From the NCBI GenBank assembly GCA_018262715.1, contig JADFDS010000011.1:227760-291759 (forward strand): a DNA stretch of 64,000 nt. The letters run 5' to 3'. Of the stretch, positions 45,788 through 55,682 are shown in pieces (the first letter of the stretch is position 1; each line of letters starts with the position of its first letter). The position numbers and the translations under genes were made by a program. This DNA is from Bacteroidota bacterium. GTDB taxonomy: Bacteria; Bacteroidota; Bacteroidia; Bacteroidales; VadinHA17. The notes under the pieces are model-generated. The model searched no databases. It was not told where the DNA came from and saw only the letters and a list, made by a program, of their open reading frames with translations.

Positions 45788-47158
45788 TTACTTTACCAGT
45801 ACCATATATCCCCACGGCTCCAGCTGCATCTTCCTGCCCTGGGCGATCTCCACGCTGCCATCGGTGAAAAGATCCCTGTAGGTTCCTGCGGTGGCTCCGT
45901 CCTTCAGCGCCACAGTCACCGGCTTACTGCTGATGTTGAGGATAGTCAGAACCTCATTCTCACCCTTTACCCTCTTGTATGCGACCACATTCTTCTGGCT
46001 TGTCTTCAGCACATCGTATGATCCGCCTTCAATGCCATGACGAAGTGCCGGATGTGAAGTGCGCAGGTGAACCAGCTTCGTGTAGAAGGGAGTAAGTTCG
46101 GTCTCCTTCCACTCGATCGGGTCGCGCTTGAAGAACTCCAGTCTCTTGTCAAGGTCAGCCTCCTGGCCGTTGTAGAGAAGAGGTACGCCGGGAACGGTAA
46201 AGAGATAGCAGGCGAATGCCTTCTGTGCTTCACCCATCTTCTCGTCGATTGTGCCGTTCCACGAGTTTTCGTCATGGTTGGTCATGAAGCGCAGCCTGTA
46301 TGACTCGGGAGCATAACGCTTCAGCTCATACTGAATAATGCTGTCGAGGGCAGACGGTCTGCGCTGGCCTCCTGCCACGGCGTTCATCAGGTGATGATGC
46401 GCCCAGCCGTAGTTCATGTCAAAGGCACGCTCGAGCAGGTATGAATGCTCCTCATCCTCTGCTAGCATCAGCACCGGCCTGACCGAGTTGAGCTCGGTAG
46501 TGGCCCTGAACCAGAACTCCTCAGGTACCAGTCCCGGGAAGTCACAACGGTAGCCGTCAATGCCAACCTCTTCGACCCAGTACCTCATGGCACCAACCAT
46601 GTAATCCCAAAGCGGCTCTGCAGTGTAGTCGAACTGGATCACATCGGTCCAGTCAAACGGCGAGATAAATTTCCCTAAAGAATCCTTTTCATACCACTCC
46701 GGGAATTCGGTGGCAAGAGGATTATCCCATGCCGAGTGATTTCCTACCCAGTCGAGAATCACGTGGAAGCCCATGGCATGGGCAGTGTCAACAAGCGCTT
46801 TAAAGTCGTCTATAGTCCCGAACTCGGGATTGATCCCTTTATAATCACTGATGGAATAGTAACTGCCGAGTTCTCCCTTCCTGTTTAATTCGCCGATGGG
46901 ATAGATGGGCATGAACCACAGAACGTTCACTCCCAGTTCCTTCAGCTGAGGAAGTCTCTCCTGCACTCCGGCAAAGGTCCCCTCATCGGAGAACTGCCGG
47001 GTATTAATCTCATAGAGAACCATGTTACGGGTCCAGTCGGCATGGACGACAGTGGTCTTCAGAGGCTCAATCACCGCGGCCGGTTTCGGCCGGCAGGCTA
47101 CCATCAGTGTTGCTGCACCGATGAACAGAATTAAAATCTTGAAAATGTGCTCTTTCAT
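45788..47158 (-). CDS. GH13 alpha-amylase (lipoprotein-like)
   Basis: VNVLWFMPIYPIGE; GIDGYRCDFPGLVP; FMTNHDENSWNGT; lipobox VAC. Confidence 0.92.
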   Translation of the reverse strand: MKEHIFKILILFIGAATLMVACRPKPAAVIEPLKTTVVHADWTRNMVLYEINTRQFSDEGTFAGVQERLPQLKELGVNVLWFMPIYPIGELNRKGELGSYYSISDYKGINPEFGTIDDFKALVDTAHAMGFHVILDWVGNHSAWDNPLATEFPEWYEKDSLGKFISPFDWTDVIQFDYTAEPLWDYMVGAMRYWVEEVGIDGYRCDFPGLVPEEFWFRATTELNSVRPVLMLAEDEEHSYLLERAFDMNYGWAHHHLMNAVAGGQRRPSALDSIIQYELKRYAPESYRLRFMTNHDENSWNGTIDEKMGEAQKAFACYLFTVPGVPLLYNGQEADLDKRLEFFKRDPIEWKETELTPFYTKLVHLRTSHPALRHGIEGGSYDVLKTSQKNVVAYKRVKGENEVLTILNISSKPVTVALKDGATAGTYRDLFTDGSVEIAQGRKMQLEPWGYMVLVK

Positions 47159-47168
47159 TGTGATAAGG

Positions 47169-49013
47169 TTATTTTAGTTCAATAATCATTGCTGTCTGCG
47201 GGGCTATGGTAAACGATTTCAGATCGTCGATCTTCCGACCTGAGATGATATCAGTTCCGGAGGTGAATCCTTCCAGTGACCCGGCATATTTCTCACCGCT
47301 GATGGCACGGTTCTCCTTGCTGTTGGCGTTGATTATCACCATTACGCTTTCGCTGCAGTCATATCTGAAATAGACATAGACGCCGTCTGAAGGGATATAG
47401 TGTTTCAGTTTGCCGGTATGTATCACCTCCTTATTCTTCCTCCAGTTCAGGATAAGCGTTGTAAAATCAAGTGCTTCCTTCTCCTGTTCAGTAAGGCCGG
47501 TGCCTGTGAATACATTTCTGGCATCGCCGGGCCATCCGCCCGGGAAGTCATCTCTCAGCCGCCCGTCACCAAGGCTCTTGTCGCCTTCCATGACTATCTC
47601 CGTGCCGTAATAGAGCTGTGGTATGCCCCTTGTGGTCATGATGAAGCTCAGCCCCAGCTTGTACGCTTCGAGGCTTTTGCCGGTCTGGGTGTAGAACCTC
47701 GTCATGTCATGGTTGTCAAGGAATATGACGTTCCTGAGCGGTTCGGGGTAGAGGTAGTCCTGCGACAGGGCATTATAGATCTTCGAGAGTCCGTCGGTGG
47801 GATTGGTCTTGCCTTCGAAGGCCCTGTGAGTTGCAAAGCAGACGGGGAAATCGGTCACCGATGGCAGATTTGACCTGTACCCGTCGCTGTTTTTCTTGTT
47901 ATATGCCCAGTAAGAGATCTGAGCCGGGTCATCATACCACACTTCGCCTACAATGAAGAAACCGGGGAACTCATCGGTAACCCGCTTTGCCCATCTTGAC
48001 ATCATGTCAGGCTGGGGGTAAGGGTAGGTATCCATTCTGATGCCGTCGAGATCGCTGAAGGCAATCCACCACAGGCTGGTCTGGATAAGATAGGTCTCTA
48101 CAAGGGGATTGCTCTGGTTGAGGTCAGGCATGGTCACGTCAAACCATCCTTTTTCCATCAGCATCCTGTCGCTCTCCGCGGCGTACGGGTCCATGTAGGT
48201 GGAAGCCCTGTAATTGGTGCGGGTGAACTCATCGAACTGATGTATCCAGTCCTTTGACGGAAGGTCCTTCATCCACCAGTGGAAAGATCCTGTATGATTG
48301 AATATCATATCCATTACCACTTTCATTCCTCTTTTGTGCGCTTCGGTCACCAGGTTTTTGAACTCGTCATTGGATCCGTAGCGCGGATCAGATTTGTAGA
48401 AATCAGTTGTTGAATAGCCATGGTAGGAGGAGTGCTGCTGGTTATTTTCAAGGAACGGGTTCAGCCATATTCCTGTAACCCCCAGCATATGGAGGTAATC
48501 GAGGTGATCCTCTATTCCCTTCAGGTCGCCTCCGTGCCTGCCTCCCGGCTTGCTGCGGTCAGCCTGTTCCGTCATACCCGCAACGTTGTCATTGGAGGTG
48601 TCGCCGTTGGCGAAACGATCTGGCATCAGCAGGTAGATCACGTCTGAGGAGTTGAATCCTCTTGCCGGTCCGTCCGGCCTGGCCAGGAGGGGATAGCTGT
48701 GTGTAAGCTTCTGCCTGCCGTGGGTGAATGTCAGGGTCACGATTCCCGGAACGGCCTCATCTGAGATATTCAGGTTGACAAAGAGGTAGTTCGGGTTTTC
48801 AGTCCGGACCAGAGTACTGACGTCAACTCCCGGATAATCAGTTTTCACGTCGTATGATCCGATCTCCCTGCCGTAGACCATCAGCTGAAGGGCATCATTC
48901 TTCATCCCCGTGAACCATGATGGCGGGTCAACGCGTTCGATAACCTGTCCCTTCGCCGGCAGAAGTACCGGAATCATGAATAAAACAAGCGCCTGAAATA
49001 TTCTTTTCATCAT
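47169..49013 (-). CDS. GH13 neopullulanase/cyclomaltodextrinase-like (SusA-like)
   Basis: GVTGIWLNPFLENNQQHSSYHGYSTTDFYKSDPRYGS; DGIRMDTYPYPQPDMM; VIFLDNHDMTRFYTQ; signal peptide. Confidence 0.9.
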   Translation of the reverse strand: MMKRIFQALVLFMIPVLLPAKGQVIERVDPPSWFTGMKNDALQLMVYGREIGSYDVKTDYPGVDVSTLVRTENPNYLFVNLNISDEAVPGIVTLTFTHGRQKLTHSYPLLARPDGPARGFNSSDVIYLLMPDRFANGDTSNDNVAGMTEQADRSKPGGRHGGDLKGIEDHLDYLHMLGVTGIWLNPFLENNQQHSSYHGYSTTDFYKSDPRYGSNDEFKNLVTEAHKRGMKVVMDMIFNHTGSFHWWMKDLPSKDWIHQFDEFTRTNYRASTYMDPYAAESDRMLMEKGWFDVTMPDLNQSNPLVETYLIQTSLWWIAFSDLDGIRMDTYPYPQPDMMSRWAKRVTDEFPGFFIVGEVWYDDPAQISYWAYNKKNSDGYRSNLPSVTDFPVCFATHRAFEGKTNPTDGLSKIYNALSQDYLYPEPLRNVIFLDNHDMTRFYTQTGKSLEAYKLGLSFIMTTRGIPQLYYGTEIVMEGDKSLGDGRLRDDFPGGWPGDARNVFTGTGLTEQEKEALDFTTLILNWRKNKEVIHTGKLKHYIPSDGVYVYFRYDCSESVMVIINANSKENRAISGEKYAGSLEGFTSGTDIISGRKIDDLKSFTIAPQTAMIIELK

Positions 49014-51322
49014 TTTTCAAATCTCCTTTCTTCCCCGGTTTTCAGCGTGACCTGCTCTCCGTAAACGGCAAGAGGTATCTCAGCCTGTGAGAGGTTGACC
49101 ACTATCACCTTTGTGCCGTTGACCTCAACCCTGAATGGATTGTTCCGGTATCTGATTATAAATGAGTATGATTCCCACGCTGCTGGAATGACCGGATTAA
49201 GACAGACACGCTCATTGCGTATCCGCATCCCGCCGAATCCCTCCACTATGGCGAGCCATGTCCCGGCCATGCTGGTTATGTGGAGTCCGTCCTTCACCTC
49301 ACGGTTGTAGTCATCAAGGTCGAGCCTGGCGGTGCGGAGGTACAGGGTATAGGCACTCTCCGTGTCATGCAGCCTGGCTGCCAGCACGGAGTGGATGCTT
49401 GCCGAGAGTGATGATTCATGCACGCAGCGCGGCTCATAGAAGTCGAAATTGCGCCTGATGGTATCCTCGTCGAAATCATCCTCGAAGAAATAGATCCCCT
49501 GGAGCACATCGGCCTGTTTGATGAAGACCGACCGGAGAATTCGGTCCCATGACCAGTGCTGGTTCAGAGGCCGTTCAGCGGGGTCAAGGTCTTTGACCGT
49601 CTGCTGCAACTTGTCCATGAATCCGTCCTGCTGCAAAAAGATTCCAAGATCATGGTGCGCAGGCAGGTACATGTTATCAATTATCTCCTTCCAGTGATTC
49701 AGTTCTGCCTGTGTATCAAGATGTGTGCGGGTGACAACGGCGTTATACTTCACCTTGCTGGCTGACCGGAGCCAGTCGAGGATGTCAGAGGTGTATTTCA
49801 GTGTCCAGCGTGCCAGCGTGTTTGTATACCAGTTATTGCTGACGTTGTTCTCATACTCATTTGGACCGGTAACGCCAAGGATGACATACCTGTTTTTTTC
49901 CTGTGACCAGTTGCTCCTCTGCGCCCAGAAGCGCGAAAGGGCTATCAGCACCTCGAGGCCGTATTCCGAAAGATAATCCTGGTCGCCTGTGTGCCTCACA
50001 TAGTTGAAGATAGCATAGGCGATGGCGCCGTTGCGGTGTATCTCCTCGAAGGTTATCTCCCATTCATTGTGGCACTCCTCGCCGTTCATCGTGACCATCG
50101 GGTACAGGGCTGCCCCGCCCGTGAATCCCAGTTTCTTCGCGTTCTCAATGGCTTTGCCCAGGTGTTTATACCTGTAAAGCAGCAGGTTGCGTGCCACGTG
50201 TGTGTCTGACGTGCTCAGGTAGAAGGGAAAGACGAAAGCCTCTGTGTCCCAGTAGGTGCTTCCACCGTACTTTTCGCCGGTGAATCCCTTGGGCCCGATG
50301 TTCAGCCTGGGATCCTCACCGGTATATGTCTGGTTCAGCTGGAAGATGTTGAACCGTATTCCCTGCTGTGCTGCTATATCACCACGGATGACGATATCAC
50401 CATGTTCCCACTTCTGGGCCCATGCATTACGGTGGGCCTCAAGTAATGCGTCAAAGCCCTTTGCGGCGGCCTTGCCGGCCGTAGCCATTGCCTTCGCCGC
50501 GATCCCGTCCACGGGATGGTTGAAAGAGGAAAGTACCGCGGCATATGTGGTCACCGTGAAGGTGTCTCCGTCAGCACAGGCGGATGTGAATGCACAGTGA
50601 GCGGTTTTGTCGGTTGTGGTAATAACCGGTTCGCCCTTTACCGGCTTACCGTTCATGGTGAATATATTTTCCATCGCAGTGGCAACCACGAAAGCTGTTT
50701 TTCGCGTCTGCGCAACAACAACTGAGCGTCTGCCATCACGTGAAGCCGATTCGTTCTCCCAGAACTTCTCGTCGTAATTGGCATCCTCATTATATACATC
50801 GGCGTTCAGCCAGGGAATAAGTTCCAACTTACCGCCACCCCTTTTGATCCGCACGCTGTAACTGATTGCGGCCAGTTCGGGCTCATCCATCGAGAGGAAA
50901 CGCCTGGCGGTCACCTCTGCCTCCCTGCCCGAGGGCATCACCGCTGTGAACATTCGCGTCAGCACCCCTTCCTTCATGTCAAGCTCCCTGCGGAAACTCT
51001 TCACTTTGCACTTTACAAGGTCAAGCTCCTCATCATCAATGCGTACTATTATGTTTGTCCATGAAGGCGCGTTGGGAACCTTGGCAAAGTATTCCGGGTA
51101 ACCGACTTTCCACCATCCGACAACGGTCTTGTCAGGATAATAAACACCGGCCACGTAGTTGCCCCGGAGTGAGTCGCCGGTATATGTTTCTTCAAAGTTT
51201 GCCCTCTGTCCCATCATTCCGTTACCCAGGGCAAATATGCTCTCCGAATCGCGGCCTCTCACGGGATCAAACCGTGTCTCGATGATTTTCCACTCATCGG
51301 GCTGAAAACGTGAATCAGTCAT
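49010..51322 (-). CDS. GH65 family glycoside phosphorylase/hydrolase (maltose phosphorylase-like)
   Basis: ALGNGMMGQRANFEE; KYGGSTYWDTEAFVFPFYLST; VTGPNEYENNVSNNWYTN; KQADVLQGIYFF. Confidence 0.92.
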   Translation of the reverse strand: MTDSRFQPDEWKIIETRFDPVRGRDSESIFALGNGMMGQRANFEETYTGDSLRGNYVAGVYYPDKTVVGWWKVGYPEYFAKVPNAPSWTNIIVRIDDEELDLVKCKVKSFRRELDMKEGVLTRMFTAVMPSGREAEVTARRFLSMDEPELAAISYSVRIKRGGGKLELIPWLNADVYNEDANYDEKFWENESASRDGRRSVVVAQTRKTAFVVATAMENIFTMNGKPVKGEPVITTTDKTAHCAFTSACADGDTFTVTTYAAVLSSFNHPVDGIAAKAMATAGKAAAKGFDALLEAHRNAWAQKWEHGDIVIRGDIAAQQGIRFNIFQLNQTYTGEDPRLNIGPKGFTGEKYGGSTYWDTEAFVFPFYLSTSDTHVARNLLLYRYKHLGKAIENAKKLGFTGGAALYPMVTMNGEECHNEWEITFEEIHRNGAIAYAIFNYVRHTGDQDYLSEYGLEVLIALSRFWAQRSNWSQEKNRYVILGVTGPNEYENNVSNNWYTNTLARWTLKYTSDILDWLRSASKVKYNAVVTRTHLDTQAELNHWKEIIDNMYLPAHHDLGIFLQQDGFMDKLQQTVKDLDPAERPLNQHWSWDRILRSVFIKQADVLQGIYFFEDDFDEDTIRRNFDFYEPRCVHESSLSASIHSVLAARLHDTESAYTLYLRTARLDLDDYNREVKDGLHITSMAGTWLAIVEGFGGMRIRNERVCLNPVIPAAWESYSFIIRYRNNPFRVEVNGTKVIVVNLSQAEIPLAVYGEQVTLKTGEERRFEK

Positions 51323-51328
51323 TTTGAA

Positions 51329-51982
51329 TTATAAGTTTCTCAATTGTTTCAAACTAATTTTATTAAGACCGGGAATGACGAGATCAGCCCTGCCAAGCAG
51401 CTCGGGGCTGCCTACTCCCACACACTTCATTCCGCCGGCGATTGCCGCCTCTATACCTGCCTGCGCATCCTCGAAAACAATGCACTTCGAGGGCGACAGC
51501 TTCATTTCCTGTGCGCCCCTGAGGAATACCTCGGGGTCAGGCTTGGCCTTCGATATCTTGTTTCCGTCAATGATCACATCAAACATATCACGAAGGTTAA
51601 TGCCGTCAAGGATTGTTCCGGCGTTTTTGCTGGCCGAGCCGATGGCTGTCAGGATGCCCTCTTTCCTGAGCGTTTTGAGGAGCTTCACGCTGCCCGGGAG
51701 GATCTCATCCGGTTTCATGCCGGAGATGAACTCAACATACCAGCCGTTCTTCCTTGCCGCCAGCTCCTCCTTTTCCTGTATGGTGGCATGGATGTTTCCC
51801 TTGCTGAGAAGGATCTCCAGTGAAGCCATCCGGCTGACTCCCTTGAGAGCCTCATTATCTTCGAGGGTGAATATAAAACCGAGCTCCTTTGCCAGGCGTC
51901 TCCAGGCCATGAAGTGATATTTGGCAGTGTCGACGATAACGCCGTCGAGATCAAAAATGCACCCTTTCAGATCCATCATCAC
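51329..51982 (-). CDS. pgmB: Beta-phosphoglucomutase (HAD family)
   Basis: GCIFDLDGVIVDTAKYHFMAWRRLAKELGF; KISKAKPDPEVFL; FEDAQAGIEAAIAGGMKCVGVG. Confidence 0.93.
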   Translation of the reverse strand: MMMDLKGCIFDLDGVIVDTAKYHFMAWRRLAKELGFIFTLEDNEALKGVSRMASLEILLSKGNIHATIQEKEELAARKNGWYVEFISGMKPDEILPGSVKLLKTLRKEGILTAIGSASKNAGTILDGINLRDMFDVIIDGNKISKAKPDPEVFLRGAQEMKLSPSKCIVFEDAQAGIEAAIAGGMKCVGVGSPELLGRADLVIPGLNKISLKQLRNL

Positions 51983-53520
51983 CTCCTGTCGTCAACGTCT
52001 TTGACAAAATTAACCGCAAGAGCCGCAATTATCATTGAGATCCCTCCGGTCACCAGGGCCAGCATCGTGTTGCCTGAGAAAAGGTGCTTGACCATGCTTC
52101 CGAGGATGCTGGCTGCAAGTATCTGCGGGATAACGATGAAGAAGTTGAAGATGCCCATATAGATGCCCATCTTGTTGTGAGGCAGTGATCCCGTCAGTAT
52201 GGCGTAAGGCATTGACAGGATACTTGCCCATGCCAGTCCGATGCCAAGCATCGGGAGGATCAGCATGCCGGGTGAATTGATCAGGCTGATTGACATCAGG
52301 CTCACCCCGCCCACCAGGAGGCAGATGGCATGAGTGACCCTGCGTGATGTGTATTTTGCCAGGACCGGGAGCAGGAAGGCAACCAGTGCTGCAAATCCGT
52401 TGTAAACCCCGAAGAGCACTCCCACCCAGTTGGCGCCTTCGTTATAGGCAAGGGAGGCGGTGTCACTCGTGCCGTATATTTTTGAGGTGACAGCCGATGT
52501 TGTGTAAATCCACAGGGAGAAGAGGGCAAACCATGTAAAGAACTGCACCACGGCAAGCTGCCCCATGGTGGCGGGCATATGCTTGAGGTCGGTGAGGATG
52601 CTGTTCAGCCCGTTGCTGCCCTTGCCGCCGGCCTTCAGGAATCCTGCAATTATCTGGAGCAATCCGAAGAGGGAGATACCTCCGGTAACAACGTAAAGTT
52701 CCTTCTCGAGGTTAACCTGCGAGAGGATGATGGTAAGCACCAGGCCTACGGAGAACCATATGATGCCGGGACGGTAAAAATTGATGTCCCTGACTGTTTC
52801 TGTCTGCCCTGACACGGTTTTCTCTGCGAGAGGCTCTCCCCTGGCTGTCTTTTCGCCTTTTTCAAACTCCTCGAGTTCGGCAGGTGAGTATTCTTTTGTA
52901 CGGATTATGGTCCAGAGTACTGCAAGGAGCAACACTGCAGAACCGATGTAGAATGAAAGTTTCAGGTTGAATGGTATCAGCTTGCCCTCGGCGGGAACCT
53001 CAGGTACATTGAACCAGTTGGCCAGTATCCAGGGCAGGAAGCTGCCTATTACGGCGCCAACGCCGATGAAGAAGCTCTGCATTGCGAACCCTGATGTTCG
53101 CTGTTCCGATGAGAGCATGTCACCCACGAATGCCCGGAACGGTTCCATGGAAATATTTATAGAGGCGTCCATGATCCACAGCATCACAGTGGCAAAAATC
53201 CAGGTGGGTGAGTTGGTGATGATGGCCAGTGCGAGAGAGGCAAGAATGGCACCGGTAAGGAAATAAGGACGACGGCGCCCGAGACGGTTCCAGGTACGGT
53301 CACTCATGTGACCCACAATTGGCTGTACCAGCAGTCCCGTTACGGGAGCCGCTATCCAGAGTATTGGTATATTGTCAATCTCCGCGCCCAGAGTCTGAAA
53401 AATACGACTGACGTTGCCGTTCTGAAGGGCGAAACCAAACTGGATACCCAGGAATCCGAAGCTCATGTTCCAAATCTGCCAGCCTGACAACCGTGGCTTG
53501 CGTCTGTAGATCACATTCAT
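51979..53520 (-). CDS. MFS transporter (SLC45/maltose-type)
   Basis: WNMSFGFLGIQFGFALQNGNVSRIFQTLGAEIDNIPILWIAAPVTGLLVQPIVGHMSDRTWNRLGRRRPYFLTGAI. Confidence 0.92.
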   Translation of the reverse strand: MNVIYRRKPRLSGWQIWNMSFGFLGIQFGFALQNGNVSRIFQTLGAEIDNIPILWIAAPVTGLLVQPIVGHMSDRTWNRLGRRRPYFLTGAILASLALAIITNSPTWIFATVMLWIMDASINISMEPFRAFVGDMLSSEQRTSGFAMQSFFIGVGAVIGSFLPWILANWFNVPEVPAEGKLIPFNLKLSFYIGSAVLLLAVLWTIIRTKEYSPAELEEFEKGEKTARGEPLAEKTVSGQTETVRDINFYRPGIIWFSVGLVLTIILSQVNLEKELYVVTGGISLFGLLQIIAGFLKAGGKGSNGLNSILTDLKHMPATMGQLAVVQFFTWFALFSLWIYTTSAVTSKIYGTSDTASLAYNEGANWVGVLFGVYNGFAALVAFLLPVLAKYTSRRVTHAICLLVGGVSLMSISLINSPGMLILPMLGIGLAWASILSMPYAILTGSLPHNKMGIYMGIFNFFIVIPQILAASILGSMVKHLFSGNTMLALVTGGISMIIAALAVNFVKDVDDRR

Positions 53521-53651
53521 AATAGTTTTGCTGTTAGTTTATTACCCTGTTCCGATAACCTATTCAAAATTAGTCGAAAATCCGGTTCGGCAATAGCTTC
53601 ATCGTGCTTCTAAACGCTGATTTTTCGGGCATTTGCGTTGGTTCAGTTATT

Positions 53652-53665
53652 TCAAACGTTTTCGG
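53652..53665. promoter_or_regulatory. Candidate LacI-type operator TCAAACGTTTTCGG
   Basis: 13/14 identical to the site upstream of susC; about 130 bp upstream of the MFS start. Confidence 0.55.
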
Positions 53666-53861
53666 CCTGAGGCATAATTTTTACAGAGTCTGCTTATTTA
53701 GACGCGTTATAAATAATATATTTCACTGTTGCCTTCCCGAACCGCCAGTTGGCGGATACGGGATTGATCCGCCTCCTGTGTCAGCGTCTCAACTTGCTCT
53801 TGCTATTTGCCTCCTGCGTTCCTATCTTTGATAGAGTAAAGCCCTTAAAAACAAAACAGCC

Positions 53862-55472
53862 ATGGGAGATTTCAACTATGAAAAGCCATTCCAGCACAGC
53901 AGGGATGTGACAAAGTATCGCCGCATATCTGTTGATCATGTCAGGATGACCGAATGCTGCGGCAGGAAGATACTGCAGGTTCAGTCCGAAGCTCTCAGGA
54001 CACTGGCACGGCAGGCATTTGTCGATGTAAATTTTTACCTCCGTACGATGCACCTTGAAAAGCTCGCGATGATTCTTCGTGATCCGGAGGCCACGGACAA
54101 TGATCGCTTTGTTGCGTGGGTGATGCTTCGGAACTCGGTCATCTCGTCGGAAGGTAAGCTTCCGTGGTGCCAGGACACAGGTACAGCCATTGTGATGGCC
54201 TGGAAGGGAGAGGATGTGTATACGGGAATAGATGATGCACTCCATCTCAGCCGTGGCATATGGGAGACCTACAATGAAAAGAATCTGCGCTATTCACAGA
54301 TAGTTCCCTCTTCGATGTTCGCCGAGAAGAATACCGGAAGCAATCTCCCGGCACAGATTGACATCGCCTCGTGTCCGGGAGATGAGTATCGTTTCCTGTT
54401 CATCGCCAAAGGCGGTGGTTCTGCCAACAAGACCTTTTTATACCAGCAGTCGAAGTCGCTGCTGAACGAAGCTTCGCTCAGCAGGTTCATCCGGGAGAAG
54501 ATTGAGGATCTGGGCACCGCGGCCTGTCCGCCTTATCATCTTGCCATTGTCATCGGCGGCACCTCGGCCGAGATGACTCTCAAGACCGTGAAGCTGGCCT
54601 CTGCCGGTTACCTTGATGACCTGCCAACCTCGGGCAATTCTGCCGGCCGCGCATTCCGTGATTTGGAATGGGAGGAGAGGGTTGAGAAGATATGTCAGGA
54701 GTATGGTGTGGGTGCACAGTTTGGCGGAAAGTATTTTGTGCATGATGTCAGGGTAATCCGTCTGCCGCGTCATGCCGCATCATGCCCGGTTGGCATAGGA
54801 GTCAGTTGCAGCGCCGATCGCAATATCAAGGGGAAAATCACTGCCGAAGGCATCTTCATTGAGCAGCTCGAGACAGAACCCGGGAAATTCCTTCCGGAGA
54901 AGGCTCCGGAGCTTGACAAACCGGTGGTGATTAACCTTGAGCGCCCAATGAAGGAGATACTTGCCGAGCTGAGCAAATACCCGGTAAAGACGCGCCTTAG
55001 TCTCACCGGTACCCTGATTGTTGCACGCGACATGGCTCATGCGCGTATCAAACAGATGATCGATGAGGGCAAGCCGATGCCCGACTACTTCCAAAACCAC
55101 CCGGTATACTATGCCGGGCCGGCAAAGACGCCGGAGGGGATGGCCTCAGGCTCATTCGGACCCACGACGGCCGGCCGGATGGATCCGTATGTTGAACTCT
55201 TCCAGAGTCTCGGCGGATCAATGATCATGCTTGCCAAGGGGAACCGGTCGAAACAGGTGACCGATGCTTGCAAAAAGTACGGCGGCTTTTACCTTGGTTC
55301 TGTCGGAGGTCCGGCCGCAATTCTGGCTGCTGAAAACATAGTATCTGTTGAGGTGGTTGACTTCGAGGAGCTTGGCATGGAGGCTGTCCGGAAGATAGTA
55401 GTCAAAAATATGCCTGCTTTCATCCTGACGGATGATAAGGGGAATGATTTTTATTCGGGAATAAAACAATGA
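53862..55472 (+). CDS. fumB: Class I fumarate hydratase
   Basis: [101 protein letters not shown]. Confidence 0.92.
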   Translation: MGDFNYEKPFQHSRDVTKYRRISVDHVRMTECCGRKILQVQSEALRTLARQAFVDVNFYLRTMHLEKLAMILRDPEATDNDRFVAWVMLRNSVISSEGKLPWCQDTGTAIVMAWKGEDVYTGIDDALHLSRGIWETYNEKNLRYSQIVPSSMFAEKNTGSNLPAQIDIASCPGDEYRFLFIAKGGGSANKTFLYQQSKSLLNEASLSRFIREKIEDLGTAACPPYHLAIVIGGTSAEMTLKTVKLASAGYLDDLPTSGNSAGRAFRDLEWEERVEKICQEYGVGAQFGGKYFVHDVRVIRLPRHAASCPVGIGVSCSADRNIKGKITAEGIFIEQLETEPGKFLPEKAPELDKPVVINLERPMKEILAELSKYPVKTRLSLTGTLIVARDMAHARIKQMIDEGKPMPDYFQNHPVYYAGPAKTPEGMASGSFGPTTAGRMDPYVELFQSLGGSMIMLAKGNRSKQVTDACKKYGGFYLGSVGGPAAILAAENIVSVEVVDFEELGMEAVRKIVVKNMPAFILTDDKGNDFYSGIKQ

Positions 55473-55547
55473 GGAATTGCGAATTGCGATTTGCGATTTG
55501 GGATTTGGGGTTGCGAATTGCGAGTTGGGAATTGCGACCTGCGATAT
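55473..55547. repeat. Degenerate short tandem repeat (GAATTGCGA / GATTTGCGA type)
   Basis: gaattgcgaattgcgatttgcgatttgggatttggggttgcgaattgcgagttgggaattgcgacctgcga, starting at the fumarase stop codon. Confidence 0.85.
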
Positions 55548-55682
55548 TGATCTCAACGTTTCCCGGATAAGTATATAAATAATACAAAAAAGCGCAAACA
55601 GGTTAAAAAACATTACTAAAACGCCCCGCAAACAACAAAAAACAATTACATTTGCTCCCTTTAACTCATATTTCATTAAATT

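Noticed and set aside
51324-51917. 197-aa plus-strand ORF
   Set aside because: Antisense to pgmB, which has full HAD motifs.
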